A DNA stretch of 64,000 nt from an uncultured Bacteroidales bacterium (GCA_944326265.1 CALVDE010000001.1:335605-399604), one strand, 5' to 3'; positions 24,401 through 34,410 are shown, counted from the first letter of the stretch. Notes: generated by a model from the sequence alone, not told the origin. Translations and numbers: made by a program.

Positions 24401-26769
24401 AGCACAGGGAGAATCTGGAGAGGATCGATCAGGAAGAGAGGGAACTGGCGGAGGCGCGGAAGAATGCCGGACAGGGCGGTCTGACAGCGGAGGAACAGCA
24501 GGGGTTTGATGAGAGGAGGGAGATTGAGAACACCAGCTATCAGAAAGCGCAGAATACCCTTTTTGACGGAGAGATAGAGTATAAGAAAAAGCAGTACGCA
24601 CTTTATTTCAGATGGGTCAGGAACCTGGGGGCTGATGTCGCGAACGAACAGTTCTCAGAACTTCTGAAAGGAGGTGCTTCATTCAAGCAGTACCTGGAGA
24701 ATCAGATCTCACAGATGAATCAGAAACGGGAGACTGGGACGCTGACGGAGGGAGAGGCTAATCAATTAGTCACCCTGAATATGCAATATGATGAGATTAC
24801 CGGGGCAAAGTCAGCAATGGATGCTTTCAAGGAGAGTGTCATGGCCTCTATTGCCCAGGCTTCAAATCTGGCTGAGAAAGTACAGGCTATAGCTGATGCA
24901 AAGGACCGCCTGGCAAGTGGCGGTTCCGGCCTTGTCGGTGACGATGAGAAAGCCGAGGCTTCTTTGTTCCTTTCTGAAAAGGACGTGGAGATGGCACAGG
25001 AGATTCAGGAGAAAATACTGAATAACTACAGGAGCTACGAAGAGCAGAAAAAGGATATTCAGGAAGAGTATGCGCTGTTGAGGAGAGAGGCGGAGGCAAA
25101 GGGCAATAAAGAACTGCTGGACGCGCTCAATGAGGGAGAGAATGAGGCGTTGTCGGCTTTAAACGCCCAGATGCTCATGCAGAGTGACAGTTGGAAGAAT
25201 CTGTTTACAGATCTTGACTCCCTGACTGTAGAACAGATTGACAAGCTCATCAAGGAAATACAGGAGAAGATGAGTACGGCAGACCTGAATCTTAATCCGG
25301 CAGATCTTGAGGCAGTCATGGATCAGCTTGATGCGGCAAAGCAGAAGATATTGGATACAAATCCGTTCAAGGCAATGGGAAATGCCCTGTCGGCTGTGTT
25401 CAAGAAACAGCAGGACGGATCCAAGAAGACATCAAAGCAGATAAAGACCGAATGGTCTGATCTGGCGGATGCAACTTCCGGGACTTTTGACTTCATCAAC
25501 AGTGCTATAGACAGCTGTGATGTGCTGGGTGATGCGCTGGGAGATACGGGTAAGGCTACTCTTTCTATGATACAAGGGGTGACAATGGCAGGTATAGCTA
25601 TGGCTTCCGCTATCGCCACGGCAGAGAAAGGCTCCGTTATCCTTGCAGCCATTTCAATCGCACTCCAGGCTATTCAGTGGATAGCGACTGTGTTTGACAA
25701 GGATGCTAAAATTGATGAGAGGATACAGAATATCCAAAAGGAAATAGACGCGCTGTCAACATCATTGGACAGGCTGGAACATGCTGCTGATCACACATAT
25801 TGGATATTCAGCGATGAGGAGAGGGCGGCATACGAGGATAGGGTTGAGGCTATCAGAAACGAGATAGCGGCCTTGGAGGAACGTAAGCAAGCGGCATTTG
25901 ATGAGTTCCTGATGACCCACAACGGACAGATGCTCCAGCAATACTGGGAACTTACAGAACAGATAGAGAAGATGAATGATGCGCTGGAAGAGACAATGAT
26001 GAACGGTGACATCTTTGAACTGTATGAATCTCAGATGCAGGGTATGTCAGATCAGATAAAACTCATCGAGGAGCAGATAGCTCTGGAGAAACAGAAAAGC
26101 AGTAAAGAAAGGGATGATGACAAGATTGTAGAATATGAGAATCAAATCAAGGACCTGGAACAACAGCAAAAGGATATGAGACGGGAGATGCTGGAGACGC
26201 TGGCCGGGACAGATGTAGAGAGTGCGATTGATGATTTTGCGGATGCCCTTGTGGATGCGTATTGCCAGGGAGAGGATGCCGCAAAGGCACTTGGAGAAGT
26301 GACAAAGAGTACCCTTAAAAATGCCGTTCTGGAAGCCCTTAAAAAACAGTTTCTTGCAAAGGCCATTAACGATGCCGTACTTTATCTTGGAGAGGCGATG
26401 GAGGATTCTGTCCTTTCTGAGGAGGAGAGGAGGATATTTGAGCAGATGGTCCAGGACGGTGCGGACAAATTCAATGCGGCACTGGAGGGACTGGGAGACT
26501 GGATTAAGGATGAAACGGAAAGTACGGATCCGCTTACGGGTGCCGTTCAGTCCATGAGCGAGGAAACAGGCGGTGTTATAGCTGGAAGACTTGACGCTTT
26601 CATCATTAACCAGAGCGATCAGCTTGTCGTTATGAGGCAGGCTCTTCTATATCAGGCTGAAATAGCGGCAAACACCAGGCTGAGTGCTACCGAACTTACA
26701 GAAATCAAGGAAACTCTTAGGAGGATTGAAACAAGGGATAATTCATTATTGTCGCAAGGAATATCGTAA
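21406..26769 (+). CDS. Tape measure protein
   Basis: 1787 residues, the second longest product of the window, almost wholly helical with long coiled-coil stretches. The N-terminal conserved module (residues about 60-250) has the tape-measure pattern QQLEIAFNTMLGSTEKQQ and ADRQELNKLIQEGKVGFSE. Hydrophobic helices lie around 570-590 (NPLGWILSLLGLVVSAISLF) and around 1390-1430 (MAGIAMASAIATAEKG ... ILAAISIALQAIQWIATVF). These are typical membrane-active parts used in genome delivery. At roughly 1.5 Angstrom per residue the tail would be about 250-270 nm, consistent with a siphovirus. Confidence 0.93.
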   Translation: MENVNGALAFKASLDIDDFKVSSEAMGRYIKNASDTAVMEAQRMDSSLLSFAQNGAKYIVSYLVGQGMTSLVQSIVQVRGQFQQLEIAFNTMLGSTEKQQKLMSELVDTAARTPFDLSGIAQSTKQMLAYGASVDSVVDEIVMLGNVASGVGAPLQDIVYLYGTLRSQGRAYTVDIRQFAGRGIPIYEELGKVLNADRQELNKLIQEGKVGFSEVEQVFRNMTSQGGIYYNLMQEQSKSLTGMLSNLSDAWDSALNEVGKRNQDVFASAIQGAIGVVEHLDDIVRVVKAVAIAYGSYKAAVVLNTLATKGYTGVALIDNTVRQAKIALMSAEEKLTGRTAAQTRMMTEAQEAHVAALQKELTAEEQASLAKKLRIATIQQLLTEQQKEYLSNLNLTASSAEYEAAAMSVLTAEQREALSKTDLSSKSAVYRAALEQEVAAKMQSRTATLEAMRAEVRAAAQKAESSKQYAISAMQATEAARYEVYWAQQSGNASRVAAAQKKLEAAQDTQNAARKAALSAQSELYAKRKQLEIAATRQSTAASVEDTAAKTTQATVTTALATATNKATLALKNLWRSIKSNPLGWILSLLGLVVSAISLFRKSEEEATDAMGEFQKTSREQIDNLELLFAILRNTESGTQTHRNAVEKINAVCKEYNKTLLDENATLDAQKLKYDELKTAIQQTTAEKIKAKYVEQEMQDYLNDSDANYKDFNTQVDRAVYDTGKKDWKTDQYGGYYETSVYNEAENIRNMSDAVREAIRSQIEINAKSLAGMSGDAFAAEYDKVVSSILASTQAATKATDAEMASFKQTIENYLDSQIDKTREMNEAVKSVTDSLEEFFASGDNVDLGESTDYASLSFDELDKRIKNTQDEIDELNAKKVLVEADYESLETLKQTLDSLTGARETKTAGLNTESGINERIKQLREERSNVEINSAKYKELTDTISDLEGRLPKSRGGSDKADEQLRTKQLEADRELEEARISVMEEGYDKRKAVLDLQHRENLERIDQEERELAEARKNAGQGGLTAEEQQGFDERREIENTSYQKAQNTLFDGEIEYKKKQYALYFRWVRNLGADVANEQFSELLKGGASFKQYLENQISQMNQKRETGTLTEGEANQLVTLNMQYDEITGAKSAMDAFKESVMASIAQASNLAEKVQAIADAKDRLASGGSGLVGDDEKAEASLFLSEKDVEMAQEIQEKILNNYRSYEEQKKDIQEEYALLRREAEAKGNKELLDALNEGENEALSALNAQMLMQSDSWKNLFTDLDSLTVEQIDKLIKEIQEKMSTADLNLNPADLEAVMDQLDAAKQKILDTNPFKAMGNALSAVFKKQQDGSKKTSKQIKTEWSDLADATSGTFDFINSAIDSCDVLGDALGDTGKATLSMIQGVTMAGIAMASAIATAEKGSVILAAISIALQAIQWIATVFDKDAKIDERIQNIQKEIDALSTSLDRLEHAADHTYWIFSDEERAAYEDRVEAIRNEIAALEERKQAAFDEFLMTHNGQMLQQYWELTEQIEKMNDALEETMMNGDIFELYESQMQGMSDQIKLIEEQIALEKQKSSKERDDDKIVEYENQIKDLEQQQKDMRREMLETLAGTDVESAIDDFADALVDAYCQGEDAAKALGEVTKSTLKNAVLEALKKQFLAKAINDAVLYLGEAMEDSVLSEEERRIFEQMVQDGADKFNAALEGLGDWIKDETESTDPLTGAVQSMSEETGGVIAGRLDAFIINQSDQLVVMRQALLYQAEIAANTRLSATELTEIKETLRRIETRDNSLLSQGIS

Positions 26770-26773
26770 TATT

Positions 26774-27286
26774 ATGGAACTGATACAGCAACTTAAAAAG
26801 GACGGTGCCGGGATAGGTGCTTGCAGGGAGGGGCTTATGAAGCTCCGTCCTGATATGGATGTGCGTGGTCTTGTCAATCTTTACTTTGATGAACACCGAT
26901 TCTGCATCAGAAATGATTTCCCATCCCTGACATTTCTGAGAAATAATTTCAAAGGAAAAAGCGAACCGTATGGCGTTTACATAGATTCTGTGGCAAGAAA
27001 GGTCAACTGCCGGGATATATCGCTTAACGGGACCTCAAAAGCGATGCTTTTATATAACGGTCACATCGTGGCAAATCTCTATGTCAGGAATGAGTCTATG
27101 GCTGTGGTGACAGTGCGCGGTCATGCATTTGTGATAATAGATGTCTTTGATGATGCGCACCTTATGGTTGCAGCCTATGGGCACAAGGCAACGGTCATTG
27201 TCCGCAAGTTCGGCAGTGCGCGTGTTGAGATTATGTCTGGGAATGACATGATAGTCGTAAATGAAACTAATAAAAATACATATTGA
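26774..27286 (+). CDS. Tail protein, 170 aa
   Basis: ATG 26,774 chosen because the longer frame overlaps the tape measure end by 86 nt. Two parts: a helical N-terminus with RPDMDVRGLVNLYFDEHRFC, and a beta-rich repetitive C-terminus with short strand repeats (ANLYVRNESMAVVTVRGHA, VIIDVFDDAHLMVAAYG). The latter resembles beta-solenoid-like tail tip components. It lies between the tape measure gene and the Dit-like gene. No named family. Confidence 0.6.
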   Translation: MELIQQLKKDGAGIGACREGLMKLRPDMDVRGLVNLYFDEHRFCIRNDFPSLTFLRNNFKGKSEPYGVYIDSVARKVNCRDISLNGTSKAMLLYNGHIVANLYVRNESMAVVTVRGHAFVIIDVFDDAHLMVAAYGHKATVIVRKFGSARVEIMSGNDMIVVNETNKNTY

Positions 27287-27287
27287 T

Positions 27288-28472
27288 ATGATGGACAGCA
27301 ATCTTATTCTTTATTTGCCATTTGATGATCCTGACGGCTCAACGGCCTATGATCATTCTATGAGCCGGGCTGACGGAACTTTATCTGACGGTGCCTCTTT
27401 CTCAAAGAAAGCCAAGATAGGAAAGTCACTTTCTTCAAACGGCAGCGGAATATGCCGTACAGAAAAGGTGATACCGTTCAGCAGTAATTTCACATTGTGT
27501 ACGTATGTCATGCCGACAGATTCAATGCTGGGCTGGCTTCTTAATCTGGACGGAGTGGACAATTATCTTGAACAGTGGATGGCTGTCACCCCAGGAGAGT
27601 GGTGCTTCCTGGCATTTGTCAGGAATGGATCCGTGTTTGAGGTTTACAAGAATACAACCAGAATGTTCAGGCAGTCATTTTCCGGCACCCCTAAAGGGCT
27701 GTCGATAAATGATACGTATCTGAGCGGATGTTATGCCCTTGTAGATGACGTAAAGCTGTACAATGTGGCGAAAACACCGCTTGAAATCATGACGATGCAG
27801 AAGAGTACAGATGTTGAGTATTATATTGACGGCAGGAATTTCAAGGAGTTCGGTGTATATGTGACAGCTTCATCAGGGATTATCGGCAGGCTGGAAAGAA
27901 AGGAGGGTCTGGAGGTGGACTGGGACAACTATCATGGCAAGGTGGTTGATAAGAAAAGGCCGCGATATAAGGAGCGTACAATCACTCTGGAATGTATGAT
28001 AGAGGCTTCCAGCAGATCTGCTTTCGTTGAGTGGGTGAATCTTTTTATGGCCCAGTTTGACAAGGAGGACAATGTGCGTCTTAAGGTTGAGTATGACGGC
28101 CCGTCTAAACCGCTTGTCTACGAGGTGTATATGCAGGACGAGGCGGATGTTGAGAAGACATGGGGTACTTACAATAATGAACTGATGGTAGGCACTTTCC
28201 AACTGAGGTTGATAGAGTGCGAGCCTGTCAAGAGGGTACTCAGACACATCGGGGGGGCTGGCAGCAAGGCTACAATTACTGTTACGAGCAGCAAACTCCT
28301 GAATGTCTACTGGGGTGACGGCACACACACCTACAATGTCAAGGGTTCTGATACTGTCGTGGAGCATGTATATGAGAACGCAGGGGAGTACGAAATCATT
28401 ATCAGCGGAGTGATAGAGGATATAGAGAAATTCTCAACTAATGCTATCGTGCTATGGGAGATATTGAAGTAA
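27288..28472 (+). CDS. Distal tail (Dit-like) protein with N-terminal LamG/concanavalin-like domain
   Basis: 395 residues from ATG 27,288, just after the previous stop; the longer frame overlaps the upstream gene. Residues about 2-165 form a LamG-like lectin domain (LILYLPFDDPDGSTAYDHS at its start, VDDVKLYNVAKTP at its end). Residues about 175-320 have the distal tail pattern (LECMIEASSRSAFVEWVNLF, VGTFQLRLIECEP). The tail of the protein has a small PKD-like part (YWGDGTHTYNVKG, EHVYENAGEYEI). Dit forms the ring between the tube and the tip. The fused lectin domain suggests a carbohydrate-binding evolved Dit. Confidence 0.75.
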   Translation: MMDSNLILYLPFDDPDGSTAYDHSMSRADGTLSDGASFSKKAKIGKSLSSNGSGICRTEKVIPFSSNFTLCTYVMPTDSMLGWLLNLDGVDNYLEQWMAVTPGEWCFLAFVRNGSVFEVYKNTTRMFRQSFSGTPKGLSINDTYLSGCYALVDDVKLYNVAKTPLEIMTMQKSTDVEYYIDGRNFKEFGVYVTASSGIIGRLERKEGLEVDWDNYHGKVVDKKRPRYKERTITLECMIEASSRSAFVEWVNLFMAQFDKEDNVRLKVEYDGPSKPLVYEVYMQDEADVEKTWGTYNNELMVGTFQLRLIECEPVKRVLRHIGGAGSKATITVTSSKLLNVYWGDGTHTYNVKGSDTVVEHVYENAGEYEIIISGVIEDIEKFSTNAIVLWEILK

Positions 28473-31400
28473 TCAAGCGTACTGGCGGCAGGGTTCAGCT
28501 CTTCAGTAAGGAGCCGTTCAGGACGATTAAGTCAGCGGTTCAGAATACGGCACTGATGGGAGATGACAATATCCAGCTGTCCATAGTGTCTTCCGACATC
28601 TTGTCCTTTGAAAAAGGGGATAAGATTATTGTTGGAGGTGAAGAGTACACTGTCCGTACACGTCCGTCCCGTGAGATGCAGTCCGATTCGTACTACATCT
28701 ACGATGTGACTTTTTACGGTGTGATGTACGAGCTGATGAAGACGCAGTACAGGAATACTGATGCGGACGGCAAGTCAACCTCAATGACTTTTGATCTCAC
28801 TTATTCCATCAAGGATTTCGTAAAGGTCCTGATCTATAACTTGAACAGAGACTACCCTGGGTTATGGGCATTTGATGATGAGAACTGCCCGGACACAGAG
28901 CCGCGTACAATATCATTTTCCAAACAGAACTGCTTGCAGGTGCTTCAGTCCCTTTGCAGCGAGAGCAATTTCAACCTGGAGTTCAGAATCACACAGGCGG
29001 ATGGTGTCAGGACCATCCATATAGGTAAGTTCGGGTCGCAGGTAGTACCGCCTGGCGGCAACGAGTATTTTGAGTGGGGTAAGGGTAATGGCCTATTTAC
29101 TCTGAAAGAAGAGAAAGTTGACGATAAGGCTATTATTACACGCCTGTGGGTGGAGGGCGGCACTACCAACATAAGAAGCGATTACCGCAATTATTCTGAG
29201 CGTCTGCAATTGCCGTATCCAAAGAGGCTGAATAACCGCGAGCATATACTGTATGACGGTACTGTCATTCCGGCAAAAAGCGAGATGATAGGCATTGATG
29301 ATGACAGTAAGAGATACATTGAGGATGCCGCTTTGAAGCAGGAGATAGGAAGCGAGGAGGATGGTGCTCAGTACGATGACATTTATCCAAAGAGAACTGG
29401 CGTTGTCACGGGTCTTGTGGATAATGACATATACTCATTCATTGATGATACCATGAATTTTGATTTGAATGAGAAAGATGACAACGGTACTAAGTATCTC
29501 ATTGACGGTGTTTCGGCAAAAATAACTTTTGTAACAGGCCTTTTGTCCGGCCAGCAGTTTGAACTGAACTCTAAGGGGGGATACGATCATTCCTCAAAGA
29601 AATTCACCATATTGCCCTATACTGACAACAGAGGACTCTCTTTCCCGACAAAAGACAGTGAGGCGTTCAGAATAGCGGTGGGTGACACGTATAAGATTAC
29701 CGACATCAATCTTCCAAAATCCTACGAGGATGACGCGGAGGAAGACTTATGGTATGCCGGATATGATGAGTTCAGGCCGCGCACCCAGGCAAGGGTAAAA
29801 TATTCCCTTACTTTTGACCGTTCGTATTTCGTGAACAATATGCCGGAGGACAGCGAGACATCATTGTTCAAGGTCGGGGATTACGTGCCAGTCAAGGATG
29901 ACCGTTTCGGTATTGAGAAGAGTATAAGGATTCAGAAAGTCACAAGGGATCTGATGGTGGATCATGACTACAAGCTGACATTATCGGATACAACTACAAT
30001 CTCTATTCAGCAGCAAACGGTCATTGATGTCATAGAGCATAATAAGGTTATAGAGATAAACCGCCTTAAGGATTTGTCAAAGGCAAGACGTGGCTGGCGG
30101 ACTACCGAGGACTTGCGCTCAATGGTATATGACACTGACGGATTTTTTGACACGGACAACATCCGCCCCAATTCCATTGATACAAACATGCTGACTGTCG
30201 GCTCAAAAAGTCAGCAGTTTGTCCTCAGTGGCGTGGTGATGCAGGCCAATGTCAACGGGTTGCCGAACAGGTTTGATGCATCGGCAGGAGTGCTGGCCCA
30301 TCTCACTATTGAAGAGGACTCCGTAAGGATGTGGACCCTTGCGGAGACGAGCGTGGAGCTTCTTGACGCTGGCGGCTATTATGTGTTCGCCAAATGCAGT
30401 AAGACCGGGAACAGCGGAGTGTATCTGGTGACGCAGACGCAGTACAAGGTTGAGCCTGTTGATGATCCGAACAACTACTATTTCCAGATAGGTATCATTA
30501 GTTCTCTTTATCCTGATGATAATTTCCGTGACTTTGTAACCACTTACGGATTTACCCGTATCAATGGAAAGACCATTACGACAGGTGCGATTATTACGAG
30601 TGACGGTGAATGCTACCTGGACCTGGACGGCAACAAGTTCAGGATAGGTGATTCCAGCAGTTCGATAGACTGGAATGTTACTAAAAAGGGACAGCTCACA
30701 TTACATAATGTGCGTCTCCTCAGTGATTCGGGAGACACTTCCTTTATCGGGGTGTACAGGGGAATGTACAATAATGACTATACTTATTACCCGGGCGATG
30801 AGGTTAGTTATGATAATGGGGCTGAGACTTGTACCTATCGTTATGTCTATCCTACTCCGGGGAAAGGTGTTGTTCCTACGAATACAACCTACTGGATGGT
30901 TGTCGCAAAGGGGAAACAGGGAGAGAAAGGCGATGACGGTCTGCCAGGAGAGGATGGAATACCAGGTAAATCATATTATACATGGATCCGTTATGCGGAT
31001 GATGAAAACGGCAATGGTATCTCTGATAACCCTACAGGAAAGGGCTTCATAGGATTTGCATATAACAAGGAAACACCTACCGAAAGCAACGATCCAAAGG
31101 ATTACAAGTGGTCTGACATTATGGGCAAAGAGGGTGTGCCCGGAGAGCCGGGGGAGGATGGCAAAACACTATACACCTGGATTGCGTATTCAGACAATGC
31201 CAACGGTGATCCGCTGTACCAGCAGCCGAAAGATTCAACGAAGTACATAGGTATCGCTACCAACAAGGAAACGGCCACGGAAAGTAACAACTCCAAAGAT
31301 TATGTTTGGAGCAAATTCAAGGGTGATGATGGCTTGCCGGGCGTTCCGGGTGCAGATGGCAAGACAAGCTATTTTCATATCAAATACTCTTCCGTGCAGA

Positions 31401-33919
31401 ATCCAACCAGTGCCCAAATGACGGAAACACCGTCTGACTACATAGGCACTTATGTGGACTATACACAAGAGGATAGCACCGACCCTAAAAAATACACGTG
31501 GGCAAGGTTTAAGGGATTCAACGGTACTGACGGACTGCCGGGTGTGAATGGTGCGGACGGAAAGACATCTTATCTGCATGTCAAGTACAGTGACAATGGA
31601 GGGCTGTCATTTACGGCAAATAACGGAGAGGATCCCGGAGCATATATGGGTGTATATGTGGATTTTGTTGAGAAAGACAGCGATGATCCGTCAGATTACA
31701 CCTGGAGCAAGATTCAGGGAGAGAGCGGTGCGTCTGGCGGAGACGCGACAACGCAGGAGTATTATGAATACAGATATGCAAAGAACAGCTCTACAGTAAC
31801 GCCACCTGATTTGGATGTAGATGCCGTTGACCCATCCGGGTGGTCAACCGTAATGCCTCCTGTCGGTCAGTTCGAATACCTGTGGTGTACAATGGCAAAG
31901 AAGTCAGGATTGTCGGAAAAAGTGGTTTTTGACATTCCTGTAAACAACGGAGAGACATCTGTCCTGGCTGATAAGTCCGGCAATGGATACGATGCGGCTC
32001 TTTCTCTTGGGGCCTCAGTTATAAAGGACGGCAGTAGGTATGCCGTGAATGCGAGCGGCAACGGAGAGTGCCGTATTCCTTACGATCTTCCTTTCGGCAG
32101 AAGCTTTACGCTAAGCTTTTGGATGAAAACAGAGCTGGAGAGCGTGAAGTGGATATTGAACGGATATAACGGCAGGGATTACGTGGAGAAAGAGCTGGTT
32201 GTGGCAAAGAACACCTGGTTCCACGTTGCGTTGAGATTCAACGACAGGACAGTTGCTATTTTCATTAACGGAGAACAGAATCAGATAGGAACAATCAACG
32301 AGGAGCCAGTAGGATTTGCCTTTTATGATGACAACATGTTTGGTTCTGCAGTCTATTATGATGATGTGAAGCTGTATAACGGAGCTCTCTCTGCAACGGA
32401 CATCGGCAAGGCAATGAACGGTGAGGAGGACAAGCTTGTGCAGAATTGGTCAACTCCCTTTAGAATCAATCCCTATGACGGAAAGGACGGCAAAGATGGC
32501 ACAAGTATCAGCAATGTGGACGTTGAGTATGCGAAAAGTACGTCAAATACAACGGCTCCGACATCGGGATGGCAGACAACCGCTCCGGCATGGGAACAGG
32601 GAAAGTATATCTGGTCAAGGACAAAGACTGTTCTGTCAAACGGTACTACAACTTATTCAAAAGCTGTCTGTGTAACAGGAGGCACGGGTAACGATGGAGT
32701 GGGTGTCTCTTCTATTGTAGAGCAGTACTATCAGTCAAGCAGTGCGACAGCTCTTGCTGATGGATCGTGGAGTACAACCAGGCCGACATGGAAAAACGGC
32801 TGGTATATATGGACCAGATCTGTCATAACATACACGAACGGCACATCACATACAACATCCCCGATTTGTGTTTCAGGAGAAAAAGGAGATAAGGGTGATG
32901 ATGGGGCTCCTGGAGATAAAGGAGATCCCGGAGAAAGTCCCGTTTCTGTTTACCGTGGAATCTACAAAAGCGGTTCTATATATTACGGCAATAAACATCG
33001 CCTGGATATTGTCAAGTTCCAGAATAACGGACAATATTATGTTGCCCGTATTGATGCCGGAACATTCTCTAACATTACTCCTACCAATACGAGCAAATGG
33101 AATCCATTTGGGGCTCAGTTTGAGAGTATTGCTACAAATCTGCTGCTGGCTGAGGGTGCCAATATCGGAGACTGGTTTATCCAGGGTGGAAAGATTGTTT
33201 CTACTTTATCAACTGGAAATAAGATAGAGCTGGATGCAAAAAATAAAGTGATAAAGATAATATCATCCTTATCAGGAGGGGATTATTCAGCTGAATCAGG
33301 ATTAGGCGCAAATATCACGCTTGATGCCGAGGCAGGAGCTGTGGAAGCTCGTTCAAAAAGTGGCGGACAAGTAAGTTATATCTCTCCAACAGGCGTGTTC
33401 GCAAATAGGGCCGGTACAAGATGTGATGCTCCGTCAACTGGACGCGACAGGAGAGCCGCCATTGTGGGGCGTGGTTACGGAGATGTCGATGCAGGGACTA
33501 CGCTTGACAACAAGTTGGTTGCAGGAGTTTTCGGATTTGCATCAAATACAGGAACGGCCCCGGCTTACGGAGGATACTTTGAGATGCTTAAGGCTCAGGG
33601 GCTTGTGCTCGGAATAAAATATGTATCTGCTGCAACCTATCTGTCAAAAACAGACACGCTTGTAATAGGCTTGTCAAGCAGCACGGTAAATTGTTATCTT
33701 CCCACAGACCCCGAGGAGGGTCAGACTGTCATATTCAAACAGCTTTGGACAGGTACATTAAGGGTCCGTCCACGGAGTGGGCAAGTTATATATGATGATG
33801 ATTCTGAAAATGAATACTATGACGCAGCCGATGGTCAGTCTGTCATCGCGTATTTTACAAGACTTGTGGTCAATGGTGAAAGCAAGCAGCTTTGGGCAGT
33901 AGCGAGATTTAAATTTTAA
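28454..33919 (+). CDS. Giant tail-tip / receptor-binding protein with collagen-like and LamG modules
   Basis: 1821 residues; start overlaps the Dit-like gene by 19 nt. Modules in order: an N-terminal tail-hub region (about 1-560) of the Tal/gp18 type; a linker; four tandem modules of roughly 60-70 residues (about 820-1100) ending in WSKF/WSDI and each followed by collagen-like Gly-x-y triplets such as GVPGEPGEDGKT; a LamG-like domain (about 1150-1310, LPFGRSFTLSFWMKTE, FYDDNMFGSAVYYDDVKLYN); two further 50-residue repeats; a last collagen-like stretch GEKGDKGDDGAPGDKGD; and a C-terminal fibre domain. Multiple carbohydrate-binding modules suggest adsorption to surface glycans. Confidence 0.88.
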   Translation: MGDIEVIKRTGGRVQLFSKEPFRTIKSAVQNTALMGDDNIQLSIVSSDILSFEKGDKIIVGGEEYTVRTRPSREMQSDSYYIYDVTFYGVMYELMKTQYRNTDADGKSTSMTFDLTYSIKDFVKVLIYNLNRDYPGLWAFDDENCPDTEPRTISFSKQNCLQVLQSLCSESNFNLEFRITQADGVRTIHIGKFGSQVVPPGGNEYFEWGKGNGLFTLKEEKVDDKAIITRLWVEGGTTNIRSDYRNYSERLQLPYPKRLNNREHILYDGTVIPAKSEMIGIDDDSKRYIEDAALKQEIGSEEDGAQYDDIYPKRTGVVTGLVDNDIYSFIDDTMNFDLNEKDDNGTKYLIDGVSAKITFVTGLLSGQQFELNSKGGYDHSSKKFTILPYTDNRGLSFPTKDSEAFRIAVGDTYKITDINLPKSYEDDAEEDLWYAGYDEFRPRTQARVKYSLTFDRSYFVNNMPEDSETSLFKVGDYVPVKDDRFGIEKSIRIQKVTRDLMVDHDYKLTLSDTTTISIQQQTVIDVIEHNKVIEINRLKDLSKARRGWRTTEDLRSMVYDTDGFFDTDNIRPNSIDTNMLTVGSKSQQFVLSGVVMQANVNGLPNRFDASAGVLAHLTIEEDSVRMWTLAETSVELLDAGGYYVFAKCSKTGNSGVYLVTQTQYKVEPVDDPNNYYFQIGIISSLYPDDNFRDFVTTYGFTRINGKTITTGAIITSDGECYLDLDGNKFRIGDSSSSIDWNVTKKGQLTLHNVRLLSDSGDTSFIGVYRGMYNNDYTYYPGDEVSYDNGAETCTYRYVYPTPGKGVVPTNTTYWMVVAKGKQGEKGDDGLPGEDGIPGKSYYTWIRYADDENGNGISDNPTGKGFIGFAYNKETPTESNDPKDYKWSDIMGKEGVPGEPGEDGKTLYTWIAYSDNANGDPLYQQPKDSTKYIGIATNKETATESNNSKDYVWSKFKGDDGLPGVPGADGKTSYFHIKYSSVQNPTSAQMTETPSDYIGTYVDYTQEDSTDPKKYTWARFKGFNGTDGLPGVNGADGKTSYLHVKYSDNGGLSFTANNGEDPGAYMGVYVDFVEKDSDDPSDYTWSKIQGESGASGGDATTQEYYEYRYAKNSSTVTPPDLDVDAVDPSGWSTVMPPVGQFEYLWCTMAKKSGLSEKVVFDIPVNNGETSVLADKSGNGYDAALSLGASVIKDGSRYAVNASGNGECRIPYDLPFGRSFTLSFWMKTELESVKWILNGYNGRDYVEKELVVAKNTWFHVALRFNDRTVAIFINGEQNQIGTINEEPVGFAFYDDNMFGSAVYYDDVKLYNGALSATDIGKAMNGEEDKLVQNWSTPFRINPYDGKDGKDGTSISNVDVEYAKSTSNTTAPTSGWQTTAPAWEQGKYIWSRTKTVLSNGTTTYSKAVCVTGGTGNDGVGVSSIVEQYYQSSSATALADGSWSTTRPTWKNGWYIWTRSVITYTNGTSHTTSPICVSGEKGDKGDDGAPGDKGDPGESPVSVYRGIYKSGSIYYGNKHRLDIVKFQNNGQYYVARIDAGTFSNITPTNTSKWNPFGAQFESIATNLLLAEGANIGDWFIQGGKIVSTLSTGNKIELDAKNKVIKIISSLSGGDYSAESGLGANITLDAEAGAVEARSKSGGQVSYISPTGVFANRAGTRCDAPSTGRDRRAAIVGRGYGDVDAGTTLDNKLVAGVFGFASNTGTAPAYGGYFEMLKAQGLVLGIKYVSAATYLSKTDTLVIGLSSSTVNCYLPTDPEEGQTVIFKQLWTGTLRVRPRSGQVIYDDDSENEYYDAADGQSVIAYFTRLVVNGESKQLWAVARFKF
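30920..31740 (+). repeat. Tandem coding repeats in the tail-tip gene
   Basis: Four modules of about 200 bp each encode the pattern collagen triplets, Tyr-x-(Trp/His)-(I/V)-x-Y, Tyr-(I/M)-G-(I/V), then Asp-Pro-x-x-Y-x-W-(S/A). They are divergent at DNA level but share order and spacing, which points to old internal duplication. Confidence 0.65.
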
Positions 33920-33923
33920 GGTT

Positions 33924-34400
33924 ATGGAAGAGTTTGAATACGGTTATATAGATAATAACGGTTACTTGCGTTCCAGATTTTTCGCTCCAATATCCGAAAT
34001 GGTAAAAAATGAAGACGGGACGGCAAGCATGGTAGAAGTGTCTGTAGAAGAGCAGCTGGCTCGGCTTTCCGGGACATGGAAGCCAGTAGATCATTTGGAC
34101 GAGGCAAGGATGGAATCAGAAGATCCAGATTTTGTGATTGTGCTGGTCCCCTATGACGCAGGGGACCATATTGCCTACAATTATCTGTCAAAGTTTGACA
34201 GAAAGGGTGTCATGAAGAGGATTCAGGTTCTGAAAGACAAGCTGTCTTCCACGGACTACAAGATCATGAAATGCTACGAGGCCACTATGCTAAAAGATGC
34301 CTTACCCTACGATGTGTCGGAGCTGCACATCCAGAGACAGGCATGGAGGGATGATATAAACGAGCTGGAGGGCAAGCTGGCAGCGCACACTGATTTATGA
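33924..34400 (+). CDS. Phage tail-region hypothetical protein, 158 aa
   Basis: Begins 4 nt after the tail-tip gene with MEEFEYGYIDNNGYLRSR and has a helical C-terminal half (VMKRIQVLKDKLSSTDYKIMK). Similar short proteins after tail fibres may be fibre assembly chaperones; this is inferred from place and helical content only. A promoter and operator follow the stop. Confidence 0.6.
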   Translation: MEEFEYGYIDNNGYLRSRFFAPISEMVKNEDGTASMVEVSVEEQLARLSGTWKPVDHLDEARMESEDPDFVIVLVPYDAGDHIAYNYLSKFDRKGVMKRIQVLKDKLSSTDYKIMKCYEATMLKDALPYDVSELHIQRQAWRDDINELEGKLAAHTDL

Positions 34401-34410
34401 TTTTGTTTAA

